This document shows, in pieces, positions 34,408 through 45,553 of a stretch of 64,000 nucleotides of DNA. The stretch comes from Phlegmacium glaucopus. Taxonomy: Eukaryota; Basidiomycota; Agaricomycetes; Agaricales; Cortinariaceae. A program made the translations under genes and the position numbers. The stretch covers positions 138,804-202,803 of the forward strand of contig MU130016.1 of NCBI GenBank assembly GCA_015039465.1, in the 5' to 3' direction. The notes beneath the pieces are model-generated. The model was not told the DNA's origin. It did no database searches and saw only the letters and a program-made list of their open reading frames with translations. Within the stretch, counting starts at the first letter, position 1. Each line of letters begins with the position of its first letter.

Positions 34408-37400
34408 TCACAGAAAAATAATTGAGAAATGGCAGACAAGAAGAATGGTCTTGTGGTAAAAATCAGTCAGGTTTGCCACCTGATGAGAAGGTTACAATGT
34501 TAATCCAGAAACTATATTTGAGAACAAACATTGAGTAATAAGTAAAAATGCTGAGTAAAAATCTAAGAATCATGCATACCTCTAAAACCAAAACTTCTCC
34601 TGATGTATATCCAAGGCATATCTTAGACAGATGTTGACTAATAATTTGGGGTTTGCAGAAAAGAGGTGGAATCCAGATTTTCTGAAGGTTTTTGGTGTGG
34701 AATATGGTGTTTTCAGATATTACAAGGAAAGATGGCTGGGCTGAAAGATGAATATTGCCATAAGAATCTTTCCAGATAAAAACACCATCAGGAAGTGGTG
34801 ATACAACATGTAATTGAGTATTATCAGATGAAGATGGAACAGAAGTATGTCCTTTCCACTCTGCTTCACACTGCCCTGTCACTGTATTCCAGATCCATAC
34901 AGTGTGATCATCAGATACAGAGACAATGTGCATACCATCAGAAGAGAAGAGAGCAGAATTGATCCTGGATGAATGTCCTCTCAGCTTTGCTTCACACTCT
35001 CCTGTGGCTGTATTCCATATCCGTGCAGTGTGATCATAAGATGCAGACACAACATGCATACCATCAGGAGAGAAGACAGCAGAATTGACCCTGGATAAAT
35101 GTCCTTTGAGCTCTGCTTCACATTCACCTGTGGCTGTATTCCATATCCTTGCAGTATAATCAAAAGATGCAGACACAACATGCATACCATCAGGAGAGAA
35201 GACAGCAGAATGGACAATACTTGAATGTCCTCTCAGCTCTGCTTCACATTCTACTGTGGCTGTATTCCAGATCCGTGCAGTGTGATCAGATGATGCAGAC
35301 ACAACATGCATACCATCAGGAGATAGGACAGCAGAATTGACCCAGTCTGAATGTCCTATCAGCTCTGCTTCACACTCTCCTGTGACTGTATTCCAGATCC
35401 GTGCAGTGTAATCAGAAGATGCAGACACAAAATGTATACCATCTGGAGAGAAGACACCAGACCTGACAATCTTTGAATGTCCTCTCAGCTCTGAATCACA
35501 CTCTCCTGTGGCTATATTCCAGATCTGTGCAGTGCAATCAGAAGATGCAGGACACAATATGCATACCATCAGGGGAGAAGACAGCAGAATTGACCCAGCC
35601 CGAATGTCCTGTCAGCTCTATTTTGCACTCTCCTGTGGCTGTATTCCAGATCAGTGCAGTGTGATCATCAGATGCAGACACAATATGTGTACCATCAGGA
35701 GAGAAGACAGCAGAATTGACCCTGGATGAATGTCCTTTGAGCTCTGCTTCACACTCTCCTGTGGCTGTATTCCATATCCGTGCTGTGTGATCATATGATG
35801 CAGATACAATATGTGTACCATTAGGGGAGAAGACAGCAGAATTAACCCAGGATGAATGGCCTTTTAGCTCTGATTCACATTCACCTGTGGCTGTATTCCA
35901 GATCCGTGCAGTGTGATCATCAGATACAGACACAATATGCATACCATCAGGAGAGAAGACAGCAGAATTGACCTTGGATGAATGTCCTTTGAGCTCTGCT
36001 TCACACTCTCCTGTGGTTGTATTCCAGATCCTTGCAGTGTGATCAGAAGATGCAGACACAACATGCATACCATCAGGAGAGAAGACAGCAGAATTGACCC
36101 TGGATAAATGTCCTTTGAGCTCTGCTTCACATTCACCTGTGGCTGTATTCCATATCCTTGCAGTATAATCAAAAGATGCAGACACAACATGCATACCATC
36201 AGGAGAGAAGACAGCAGAATGGACAATACTTGAATGTCCTCTCAGCTCTGCTTCACATTCTACTGTGGCTGTATTCCAGATCTGTAGAGTGCAATCATCA
36301 GATGCAGACACAATATGCATGCCATCAGGAGAGAAGACAGCAGAATTGACTGTGGATGAATGTCCTTTCAGCTCTGCTCCACACTCTCCTGTGGCTGTAT
36401 TCCAGATCCTGACAATGTGATCATAACATACAGACACAATATGTCTACCATCAGGAGAGAAGACAACAGACTCGACATCCGTTGAATGTCTCAGAACTGC
36501 TTCAGACAGGCTCCATGCCTTTCTCCTTCCCACACAGAGCCTCCATTGACAGTCCATTCTACTTCCATATGTTTTCCAGATGTCTGATGTTTCTGGCAGC
36601 CAGGCTAATGCTGATGGACATCCCTCTAGGCTGTTTCTTTTGATGAAATCAAAATTCTCTTTCAAAAACCGTTCACCATCAATCACCATTATGGCCAAGT
36701 GTTTTTGGGTCTGGTTCTGTTCTAAGTGCAATTCATTTGCAGCAACAAGATCACCCCCATTTACCCAATTTTCTAGCCTATGTAGTGCATGCATTGCAGC
36801 TCCCAACTTTCCTAGAATACTCAAACAATCCATCCATCGCAGAAGATGTGTTTGAAAAAAATGTTTTAACTGATCAGATCCATTATTATTGTCTGTATAG
36901 GTGAAGTGAAAGGCCCAGCTATCACAAGCATATGCAAGTGATTCAGAAATCTCTTCACATTTCCTTTCTGCCAAGTAAGAAACATCTTTCTTACCTGACC
37001 ACTCTGTATCCATTAATGATAGACACTGAAGTGCTAGGGATTTATGTGAAACACAAGGGTCAAGATAGTGCTTTGAGGAAAGCATCTGATTACTGATGAA
37101 TTCATAGAAAGAGGCATGGAATGTTGAGATGGGTACATCAGGGTCTTGAGATGGAATATATATCAAGGAATGAAGAGAAGAAAGAGCAGCCTCAGTGTGC
37201 TCTATGGGCATTTGCATCAGAGCACTGATGGCAGTCATAGAGAGAGGATTATAGACATATACCACAGCTATGAGAACCTTGTCTATATTTAGTCTCTCCT
37301 TTTCATATGTAAAGGCATAGGCAGCATCCAAAATTCTTTCATAAAGAATATTCAGTGGATGGGTTACACCAGATGTTGGTTTCAATGTCATATTGACCAC

Positions 37401-38994
37401 ATCTGAAAGACGATGAGGCATGCTAGAACTACCCTTCTGAGCAATATATTTGCAGACAGTTGCTGCATAAATGAACAAAGTACCAGACATGCTCACAAGG
37501 CTCTCAAGTTCAGCCTGAGGAGGCCAATTATGCCTATTGTGCCTCACTTGGCTACCAAGCAAGCAAGCTTTAATATAAAGCTCAATATCAGCCTTGACAA
37601 TCTCTTTTTCAACCTCATGAAGGATGAAATTGGAAGAATGATCCCAAGATTGATCAAAAGTCTCCTTGAGCACTATCTCTGGACGACTAGTGATGAAGAA
37701 CTTGACTGGAAGAGATTTACTATGCTTTAAGATCACAGAAAGCAACTCAGCCACAAGAGACTGGCTGGAGCACTCATCCAGAGCATCAAGAACAATGACT
37801 GGGACATCTACTACTTGTCTGGTATCCCTGTAAGCATCATTGAGTGGTTTAACAATGAAATTCAGGAATTGATTCCTAATCCTCCAAGACGAGCAGTCAG
37901 GATTGGCTTCCACTACATCCAGGATAAGTTGTGAAAGGGAAGGAAAATACTTGGCCAACTGAAGGGCAACGGTGGGGATGATGCAACGAACATCACTAGT
38001 ATCAACCCGAAGGTGAGAAGCGAAGAAGGTACCACCAAGGGAATCCTTTTCATGGAGGATTTCACTGAATGAGTAAGCAATTGTCGTTTTGCCGGTTCCA
38101 GCCATCCCATTGAGCCAGTATACCTTTGTGGTTGTATTATCATTTACCCACACTTGCAGCGCGTCAAGGATTGCCTTGCGAGTGTTCTCCGTACATGGGT
38201 TACGTGGGGCAGGAGATTCTGCATCATATTCAGCAAATTGAGCGCGTGGCAGGAGTTTCTCAAATAGTGCAGTCTATGAAGTTAGATTTTAGCGAAGATC
38301 ATTACACTCCGAAGATTATACACTCACTAAGATTCGAGAGCTCGATTGTTCATGTCCATCAGGTTTGGACACATGCTGGATCTGGCGAGATGATTAAATT
38401 CTCAGCACATCGATTGGCTCCTACGCAGATAGAATGATGCTTACACTGTTGGCCATGTTGATTGTCGGCTGGTGCAGGTATACATTGTGAGCGCCTTGGA
38501 AGAGAGACATTGGACCGTGGGTGTTTGGTGATGTGTGCTACATGAACAGTAATTAGTGACGACGATGGTGAGCGCAGCATAGACGCTGACCATGGGTGGA
38601 ATCTCTGGTCCTTGGCTACTAGCAGCACCAAGTTGCCCAGGCAGAGCAGGTCTGGTTACTGAAGTGGGTACGGAGATTGGAGTGGACGCCGTGTATGCTT
38701 CCGTACTCGCAACCGCCGTGGCAAGTACGTGATCGACGTTGACAACAGGGACTATTTCGGGCAGCAAATTACTTGAAAGCATGAGGATGTTAAGTAATAA
38801 TCAATGAATATCAGACAACAGAATGTAGTTACCCACCTTGTTCCTGCATCCACCGCCGCCATATGATTACCAGAGCTTGAATCCACCTCGATCGATGATG
38901 GTGTAGGTGGGCGCTTCGAATGAAAAAGAGAAGATAAGTGCTTTTTGAAAGATCGAGCTACGCGATTGTTGCTAGAGGGACTTTCACTCGACAT
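34408..38994 (-). pseudogene. NACHT-WD40 (NWD-type NLR/STAND) gene with a single-base frameshift
   Basis: STAND proteins of this HET-E/HET-D architecture sense non-self in fungi. N-terminal exons (38994-38837, 38771 downwards) encode a basic Ser-rich start, MSSESPSSNNRVARSFKKHL. An intron acceptor near 38275 leads to the conserved block NPCTENTRKAIL. The large frame (to 35538) has Walker A GMAGTGKT (residues 16-23 counting from 38153), Walker B VIVLDALDEC (119-128) and a helical middle region. Fourteen ~42-aa WD40 repeats follow (about 36500-34770). In repeat 8 an extra G at 35550-35551, absent from the other repeats, shifts the frame: repeats 8b-14 continue in the next frame (35569-34463), and a probable last intron (34579-34480) leads to a stop near 34408. 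It is either a young pseudogene or a truncated 7-and-a-half-repeat receptor. The exon structure between 38270 and 38450 is unresolved. Confidence 0.85.
34780..36510 (-). repeat. 126-bp WD40-coding tandem repeat, 14 units
   Basis: Each unit encodes GHS..VNSAVFSPDGMHIVSAS.DHTARIWNTATGEC.AEL. Units are nearly identical in DNA, and the pair of repeats 3-4 is almost the same as repeats 11-12. Differences cluster at a few positions: the residues after GHS, the residue before D in SAS-x-D, and the link after GEC. This is the pattern of high-internal-conservation WD40 arrays in the HET-D/E/R gene family. Confidence 0.9.
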
Positions 38995-39104
38995 GATGGT
39001 GGATAGTCACAATGAAGAGAACGTCGTCACAAATGTGCAGGGGATCAAACCGTGGTAAAGTGTATATGTAATAAATTTCCCATTTTGATCCTCTAATAAT
39101 CTCT
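38995..39104. promoter_or_regulatory. Short divergent spacer between the NACHT-WD40 gene and an RPC40 fragment
   Basis: Only about 110 bp separate the first ATG of the minus-strand NLR from the start of the RPC40 copy. It includes the RPC40 upstream motif AAACCGTGGTAAA also found before the other copies (about 24355 and 46472). The NLR's promoter therefore overlaps former RPC40 promoter sequence. This is inference from position. Confidence 0.45.
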
Positions 39105-39758
39105 TCACAAACATTTGACCAACGTAGACTTGTTGGAGTACAGCCAGACCGTGTCACCAACGTATATAATACAGAACATCCACATTATCCACATAAGGAT
39201 CATTCGAATCTGCCAAAATTGTAAAGGTGCGTCCTTATGCCAGGAATTTTTGTTGTCGAATAAACCCTAGAAATTGAATGTAAAAGTCGAGCGTCTTTCC
39301 AATTGGTCCTTAGAAAGCTGTTGGAGTGGATGCATCGATAGCGAATGTGTTTAAACGTATAATGATTGCCGAGGTTTTGCTATATGTCCCTTGACTGGAC
39401 CTTTGTTTTCGTATTTGATCGGTACCGCTGCATGCATCGAAATGTTTATGTCTCGCGGCCTGAGATAGAATACGACCGTTATCGCAGACGACGTCTTGTC
39501 ATAGACTGAGCCTCGTACCACTCAATGTGGATCCTACGTTGATGATTATGAAGAAGATTATGTCGGTCCCTTTTTCAGTATATCTTATCTTCATCTCAAA
39601 TTATTTTTTCAGCCCCCAAGCAGTCGTGCTCCAAATTTATTTCACTTGCGAGTGAAACTCAGACTCACCTAAAGAATCTACGAAGGATCATGAGTTCTAT
39701 ATCACCCATGAACTTATTCCTTCTCATCTCGTATGGGTGCCCGCAGTATTCGCGGGAG
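39105..39758 (+). pseudogene. RPC40/AC40 5' fragment, array copy 2
   Basis: This is the same gene portion as copy 1, but more decayed. The ATG is lost (CTCTTCACAAACATTTGACC), exon 1 has deletions, and exon 3 and part of exon 4 are recognisable (GGTACCGCTGCATGCATCGA near 39420, ATGAGTTCTATATCACCCATG near 39690). It ends after CCCGCAG..TATTCGCGGGA and passes directly into NACHT sequence (AATCGTTTAAACAAT), the same type of junction as in copies 1 and 3. Confidence 0.85.
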
Positions 39759-40005
39759 AAATCGTTTAAACAATAGCTGATTTAACAGCTCCTGTGCCGT
39801 GCGTGCCTAAAACATCCTCTGATTCCACTACGTCTTCTATCCACTGCATAATTTATGGTCAAACGGCTACATGGGTATTTGGATGGCATTTGGGTGGATC
39901 AAAGCGTTCTCTGGAGTCATGAAAAACGCACCTGTTGCGTTAATTCCATGGTGAATCTTGACGTCTGTTCAGCGGTCGCTGAATTTCCACGTCTCGGGCT
40001 GGATA
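39759..40005 (-). pseudogene. NACHT 5' fragment (array unit 3)
   Basis: The minus strand carries the P-loop region and upstream HDSRE-type segment matching units 1, 2 and 4 (CTCCTGTGCCGTGCGTGCC, TATCCACTGCATAATTT, GGAGTCATGAAAAACGC). It breaks off near 39980 and passes into the duplicated spacer. Confidence 0.75.
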
Positions 40006-40835
40006 ACCTAATATTCCAATATAGTCAACTTGAATGGAAGCTTTTCCGTTGTATGCAGACATTGGAGTTCAAGCTCAAGGTGGATACCGCCGTGACGGCT
40101 ATATACAACCTCATACAACCTGCTCTCATGCTCCGCATACACAGTGTCACGATTCACGGTCCTCCGTGTGGAGTGGGATATTGTTCGGGGTATCAGTAAT
40201 AAAAATAACACCGCTCTCCTTGAATTTAACTCTCCACCTTAATATTTGATATATGATAGCCTACTACTGATCACTGCTGCATCATGATTTCGTTAATTCC
40301 AAGCATGATCCTCCTGGTTTCGGCGCAATGCCTCCGGAAGACAATTTTTGAACCAAAGACTCTTGAGACGTCCTGAGTATTCGTCGTTAAGGGTAGGCAT
40401 AATGCTGTGGTGTGTGAAGGACATTTAGGAATCAATTCAAACCGCCGTTGTCCGTGCCATGATATGGGAAAAAAGAACTTGACCTAATCACACATCAGTG
40501 CGGCCTCCACGAACGTCGAAGGCAGTACTAATCAGAAAGATGGCGTTTTAGTTTCCAGGTTTTTGCGGTTTTTGGACGCTTTTAGGTTTCCGAAAACCTC
40601 AAAATTTTTATTCTAACCAAACATCTTTAACTTTGTACTACGTAGCCAACAGAATGATATCGGTCACAAATGAAACAATGACATGTAACTTAGGCAACGT
40701 CTACGTGAGATAAGTTTCCATGGATGTTTTTAGGCGTTTTTTCAGAGAAACCTTTGGAAACTAAGGTTAAAAACACCTTCTTCCTGATGCTAAGGTTTAA
40801 GCACTGCAATCCCCAACGGTTCTCTTCCTAGTCCA
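40006..40835. repeat. Duplicated spacer of array unit 3
   Basis: This region shares blocks with 22790-23100 and 44540-44720 (ATAGTCAACTTGAATGGAAGC, ACCGCCGTGACGGCTATATA, GAGTGGGATATTGT). It is non-coding. Confidence 0.6.
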
Positions 40836-41659
40836 ATGGAGGCTATATTCGACAACCACGCGAATTTGCTGAACACTCGATTACAGTCATCGCATGACAA
40901 TTCAATTATCTATGCCATATCCACAAGTCAGACACTTTGGGGACGAAAGTATACGTATCTCAGAGATGCAAATCCTGCCCTAGGAGAAGCACCCACAACG
41001 GTAGGAACGATTGATTGGAAAAAAAAGACATTCGAGATTCAAGGCCAACGCAAGTCAATAAAAAATATAAAACGGATACCAAAGGGTTCTTCCAAGGGGT
41101 ATTTCGCTCAGATTAGGGGGATCCATGGCACGAAACTAATATATTTCTGTCAGATCGAGATTCTGGAGGTGGTCTGACGATAGAGAGGAGTACGAGATCG
41201 TCTACAAAAAAAGGATGTGGAAGGTAAACAGGCGATACTCGTACGATAGTTGGAAGTTAACAAATAGTTACACAGGGACTTTTAAGCGCGAAGAATAATG
41301 ATGCAGAAGCTACTCTTTCTGTGCCGTTTCGGTCGCAGCTGTTTGGAAAGACGAAGCCTATGGTACTGAATCTCTCGCGAACGGCCCTAGCGAAAGACGA
41401 AGTATTTCTGATACTTGTCTTGATTTATTCCCAAACGAAGAGGCGGGACAGGAAGGTAAGTCAAGATTCCCCCCCAGCTCAGTTTCTAGGATTCGAACTC
41501 ATAGAGGATATAGAAGGCGCTGCGCGCATACCTGGTTTTAATCCAACCCAAGCCAACATCAACCAGCGACTCAGTACTGTCCCTCTTGGATATGCGTACT
41601 CGTATCATTGGCACTACGAAGAACAGTTGACGCCTCAGATTTGGCAGCTTACGGTCTGA
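40836..41659 (+). CDS. DUF6593-type protein, array copy 2
   Basis: The ATG at 40836 opens MEAIFDNHANLLNTRLQSS, with SQTLWGRKYTYLRDANPAL and GTIDWKKKTFEIQGQRKSI. A GTATTT..CAG intron (about 41096-41153) is followed by the RFWRWSDDREEYEIVY region. The next intron's donor GTAAAC (near 41224) is near the expected place, but the third part (41285-41459) begins with a frame problem at GCGCGAAGAATAAT. It ends QLFGKTKPMVLNLSRTALA, DEVFLILVLIY. A longer C-terminal frame runs to 41659. The function of DUF6593 proteins is unknown. The copy may be expressed, but its integrity is uncertain. Confidence 0.6.
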
Positions 41660-41767
41660 AAACTGTATAATATATGCTATTATTATTATCATTGCACGGT
41701 GATTTTGGTACCCTCAAAAACCCCTTTGTTCGGATCGCATAGACGCCCACATTGGCTATGTTGGTTG

Positions 41768-42313
41768 TCAGCTGATGCAGGTATACATTGTGGACACCTT
41801 GGAAGAGTGATATTGGGTTATGGGTGTTTGGAGATGTGTGCTGCATGAGCAGGAATTAGTGACGATGATGGTGAGCGCAGCATAGACGCTGACCATGGGT
41901 GGAATCTCTAGTCCTTGGCTACTAGCGGAACCAAGTTGCCCGGGCATAGCAGGTCCGGATGCTGAAATGGGTACGGAGATTGGAGAGGGCGCCGTGTATG
42001 CTTCCGTACTCGCAACCGCTGTGGTAAGTGGGGGCTCGACGGTGACCATAGGGACTATTTCGAGCGACGAACTACTTGAAAGTATAAGGATAATAAGTAA
42101 TATCAGACAACAGGGCTTAGTTGCCCACCTTATTCCTGCATCCACGACCGCCATATGATTACCAGAGCTCGAACCCACATCGATTGATGGTGATGTAGGT
42201 GGGCGCTTCAAATGCAAAAGGGAAGATAACTGCTTTTTGAAAGATCGAGCAACCTTTACTACGCGATTGTTCCTAGATGGCCTTTCACTCGAGATGATGA
42301 TGATGGACTCCAT
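41768..42313 (-). pseudogene. Duplicate of the N-terminal exons of the NACHT-WD40 gene
   Basis: The minus-strand sequence matches 38994-38441: SERPSRNNRVVKVARSFKKQL against the NLR start, then RPPTSPSIDVGSSSGNHMA, and ASTEAYTAPSPISVPISAS with SSQGLEIPPMVSVYAALTI. The NACHT and WD40 parts are absent. As with the full gene, an RPC40 fragment lies close upstream (42515-42649), so the NLR N-terminus and the RPC40 fragment were duplicated together. Confidence 0.85.
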
Positions 42314-42514
42314 GAAGAGAGCGTGTGCAGTGGCTGTACCGGTTTGCCACGCTGAAGCGTGAAGTGAGTCAAGGTCTATAATTCGAATAAAAGTAATACA
42401 GGTACCAAAAACCTCATCCTAACCGGCAGTCGTATGTGATGGTTCATACAAACATCCTTGACACTCTTGCGCTGGCCCACTTCTTGCTACTTCCTATACT
42501 CTTATCTTGCGCAA

Positions 42515-42649
42515 CCGTCGTGTTCCAAATTGATCTCACTTGCAAGTGAAACCCGAATGCACATAAAGGATCTACGAAGGACCATGAGCTTTGTATAAAC
42601 CCTGAGCTTTCTTCTCATCTCGTCTGGGAGCCCGCAGGAGAGCAAGAAG
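42515..42649 (+). pseudogene. RPC40/AC40 exon 4 fragment, array copy 3
   Basis: Only the first part of exon 4 is left (CGTGTTCCAAATTGATCTCA, ACGAAGGACCATGAGCTTT, GAGCCCGCAGGAGAGCAAGA). It then joins the NACHT P-loop segment at about 42650, the same breakpoint type as copies 1 and 2. Confidence 0.85.
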
Positions 42650-43070
42650 TAAGCAATCGTTTGAACAGCAGCTGACTTACCAGTTCCTGCGCCGTGCGTG
42701 CCCAAAACATCCACCGATTCTACTACGTCTTCTATCACTGCACAATTTCTGATCAGACGGCTATGTGGGCATTTGTACGGATTAAAGCGTTCTCGGGAGT
42801 CATGAAAAATCACCAGTTGCGTTAATTCCATGGAGGATCCCGAAGCCTGGTCAGCATCAGATACGGTTTGCATCACGAACTGACCCGGGGTATGACGTGG
42901 GTGATGTACTGGTGTGTACTAATGTGCAGCCACGCATGATGGTGTTTCTGAGCCCAATCAGCATGGTAGGTGTCGTGAAGAGCTTAGAGTACTGGTACTT
43001 GTTTGGATAGAAGGGTTTCTGGTGGGGACAACTCCTGCAGCTCGTTTTCTAGTCCTGTGTGCTGAGCAGA
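42650..43070 (-). pseudogene. NACHT 5' fragment (array unit 4)
   Basis: The minus-strand frame (42876 down) reads FHDSRERFNPYKCPHSRLI, then DVLGTHGAGTGKSAAVQTIA, a complete P-loop, before running out of NACHT sequence into antisense RPC40. This is the cleanest of the truncated copies. The upstream part, to GTGCTGAGCAG near 43060, matches the other units. Confidence 0.85.
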
Positions 43071-44864
43071 AAAACGAAAAAGATCAGGAATTCATTTAGA
43101 TATCGATATGAGGCCATCCACAGAGAATGAGTTTGTTGACTTTTGTTGACTAAGCTCGTATTATAGACCGGTGACCGTTCCCTCTATGAGGAAGAGAACA
43201 AGGTTTCCTTGTTGACGCTGTAAGCCGTCTCTCCGGCTGGTCACGAGTCTACTCGTATTACTAACAACCACAATATCACAATTGATTTGATTGTGAGACG
43301 AAAAAAAGACCCTACCTCGTAATTTGAACGTCCATGCATCACCTAACGGTCATATTTTAGATATATCACGTCTTGTTCCTACTTCAACTGCCAGAGCTCT
43401 CTGTCCGCCGCAATTTTGCTCATGAGTAATTTTTATACAGGAGTGGTTTGTTTTGTTTCCGAGTCGGCCATAATTTCAATAATTTAGACAAGGAAGGTGT
43501 CAGTGCAATGAGGTCAAGACTACATGCTGAATGGATGGGTGGTACGAAGGAAGGTTACAGGGTCTTACACAGCAGCGTTTGATGTGACTGACAGTCACAT
43601 TTCCACAGCCAAGACCTGAGTCACTGACCGTCTAGCATCATATTCATCTCCCACATTACAGTGTATACCACGGCCTAGATTACCGTCCATATATCAGGCC
43701 AATACATACCGGGCTGGACAACATAATATCTCAATGGAGTCAACTTGAATGTAAGCTTTTAGGAGAATATTCCTATAATCAACAAGGCTTCTGTATGTCC
43801 GCCATTCAGTAAAGTCTGTTAAACACTGATTAGTTTTTCGATTAGTTTCAGGCTCCTGATGAACCTTTGCCACCTGCTCTTATGAGGAGCCTGAGCAGCA
43901 CTTAAAATACAATGGTACATATTGTCATTTACTTTTTATTTTCACAATTAACAAGTATCCATTCTATCGAGACGTCTTCTACAGAGTCTCTCAACCCTAA
44001 GGCCGCCTCCTCTGCGCCTCACGTTCCCGTCAGACCAGAGTTCAAGTACTAGTTCGCACTATTGTTATTCACCTCCCTCTCCGCCGAGACCGGACCTAAG
44101 CGCCATTATGCATGCGCCCTCTCCGATGAGGAAAGATTTGAGCGCTAGCATTCATGCTCCTAGTTCGCCGCCAGCGCAGGAATTGAGCGATCGCTATCGT
44201 TGTGGCGTTTACCGGCGTGTGTAGTTGGCGTTGGATTCTGTGTTTCAGGACAACATGATGACTAGAATGCTGTTACATCAGCAAAACGGCAAATTAATTT
44301 CCGGTCTGGCATCATTGATCTCTCACATTACAGTGTACACCACGGCCTAAATTACCGTCCATAGGTCAGGCCAACACAGATCAGTGCGAAATATTTACGC
44401 CAGGGTGAGTTAGACTGTAGTCTGCCTGGTCGATTCAAATTCCAGCTAGGCGTCTAATGATGGTACGGAATCAGATGATCTGTGTTATGGCCGATGTCAG
44501 TCAGTGTCAGTCGCTGGCTGAATGTCCACATACCACGCTGGATCACATAATATCTCAGTGGAGTCAGCTTGAATGGAAGCATTTCCATTGTATGCAGACA
44601 TATTGGAGTTCGGGCTCAAGGTGGATACCGCCGTGACGCCTATACAACCTTATACCTTGGACTCCGGAAGACATATTTTGGACCACAAACCTTTGAGATG
44701 TCCTAATCATTCGGCGCTATGGATAAGCATGATGCCTTGATGTGTGGAGGACCAAAGTACACTGCCGTCGTCCATGTGATATGGAAAAAGAACTTAAATG
44801 AATCGGTGCTGCTCCACGAAGGTCAATAAGCACCGTAATCCCCAACGATTCTCTTCCTAGTCCA
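43071..44864. repeat. Duplicated spacer of array unit 4 (internally repeated)
   Basis: CACCACGGCCTA blocks occur twice (about 43672 and 44340), suggesting an internal duplication. The stretch 44520-44720 matches spacers of the other units. No gene recognised. Confidence 0.55.
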
Positions 44865-45553
44865 ATGGAGGCTACATTCGACAATGATTCGAATGTGCTG
44901 AACGCTCGATTACACGCATCGCATGACAATTCCATTATTTATTCCATATCGACGACGAGCCACACACTTTGGGGACCACAGTATACGTATCTCAGAGATA
45001 CAAATCCTGTCCTAGGAGGAGAACCCATAACAGTAGGAACGATTGATTGGAGAGAAAAGACATTCGAGATTCGAGGGGAACGCAAGTCAATAGAAAATAT
45101 AAAACGGATACCAAATGGACTTTTAAACGAGTATTTCGCTCAGATTAGGGGGATCCATGGCATGCAACTAATATTTCGTTGTCAGATCGAGATTCTGGAG
45201 ATGGTCCGATGACAGAGAGGAGTACGAGATCATCCATGAAGGTAACTTTATAAAAAAGTGGAAGGTAAAACAGACGATACTCGTACGACGTTGGAAGCTA
45301 ACAAAGAGTTATGTAGGCAATTTTGAATGGTGATGCAGAAGCTACTCTTTCTGCGCCGTTTCGGCAGCAGCTGTTTGGAAAGATGAAGCCTATGACACTG
45401 AACCTCTCGAGAGCGGCCCTAGCGAAAGACGAAGTATTCCTGATACTTGTTTTTATTTATTCCCAAACAAAGAGACAGGAGAAGATGGTATGTCAAGATT
45501 TCCCCCTCAGCTCAGTTTCTAGGATTCGAACTCATAGAGGATATATAACTTAG
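44865..45553 (+). CDS. DUF6593-type protein, array copy 3 (best preserved)
   Basis: Three exons can be read without lesions: 44865-45130, 45186-45264 and 45317-45553. The first intron is GTATTT..TGTCAG with a branch-like GCAACTAAT. The second is GTAAAA..TGTAG with GCTAAC. The protein is about 190 aa with MEATFDNDSNVLNARLHA, THTLWGPQYTYLRDTNPVL, GTIDWREKTFEIRGERKSI, ESRFWRWSDDREEYEIIH and LNLSRAALAKDEVFLILVF. The order of beta-strand-like segments and the terminal hydrophobic helix match the DUF6593 family, common in Agaricomycetes and of unknown function. The last exon may be spliced near 45488 (GTATGT), which would change the C-terminus. Confidence 0.75.

Noticed and set aside
35545..35556. 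Programmed ribosomal frameshift in the NACHT-WD40 gene
   Set aside because: No slippery heptamer or downstream structure is evident, and the extra base is absent from the other repeats; a simple insertion or sequencing error is more economical.
35149..36349. Plus-strand and shifted frames repeating through the WD40 region
   Set aside because: Periodic shadows of the 126-bp WD40 repeat on the opposite strand or other frames.
34780..36510. CRISPR-like array because of regular repeats
   Set aside because: The unit is 126 bp of coding WD40 sequence with no spacers, in a eukaryotic gene.
41485..41515. tRNA B-box-like GGATTCGAACTC in DUF6593 copies 2 and 3
   Set aside because: No A box at the right distance, and the sequence lies in the 3' part of a coding repeat unit.
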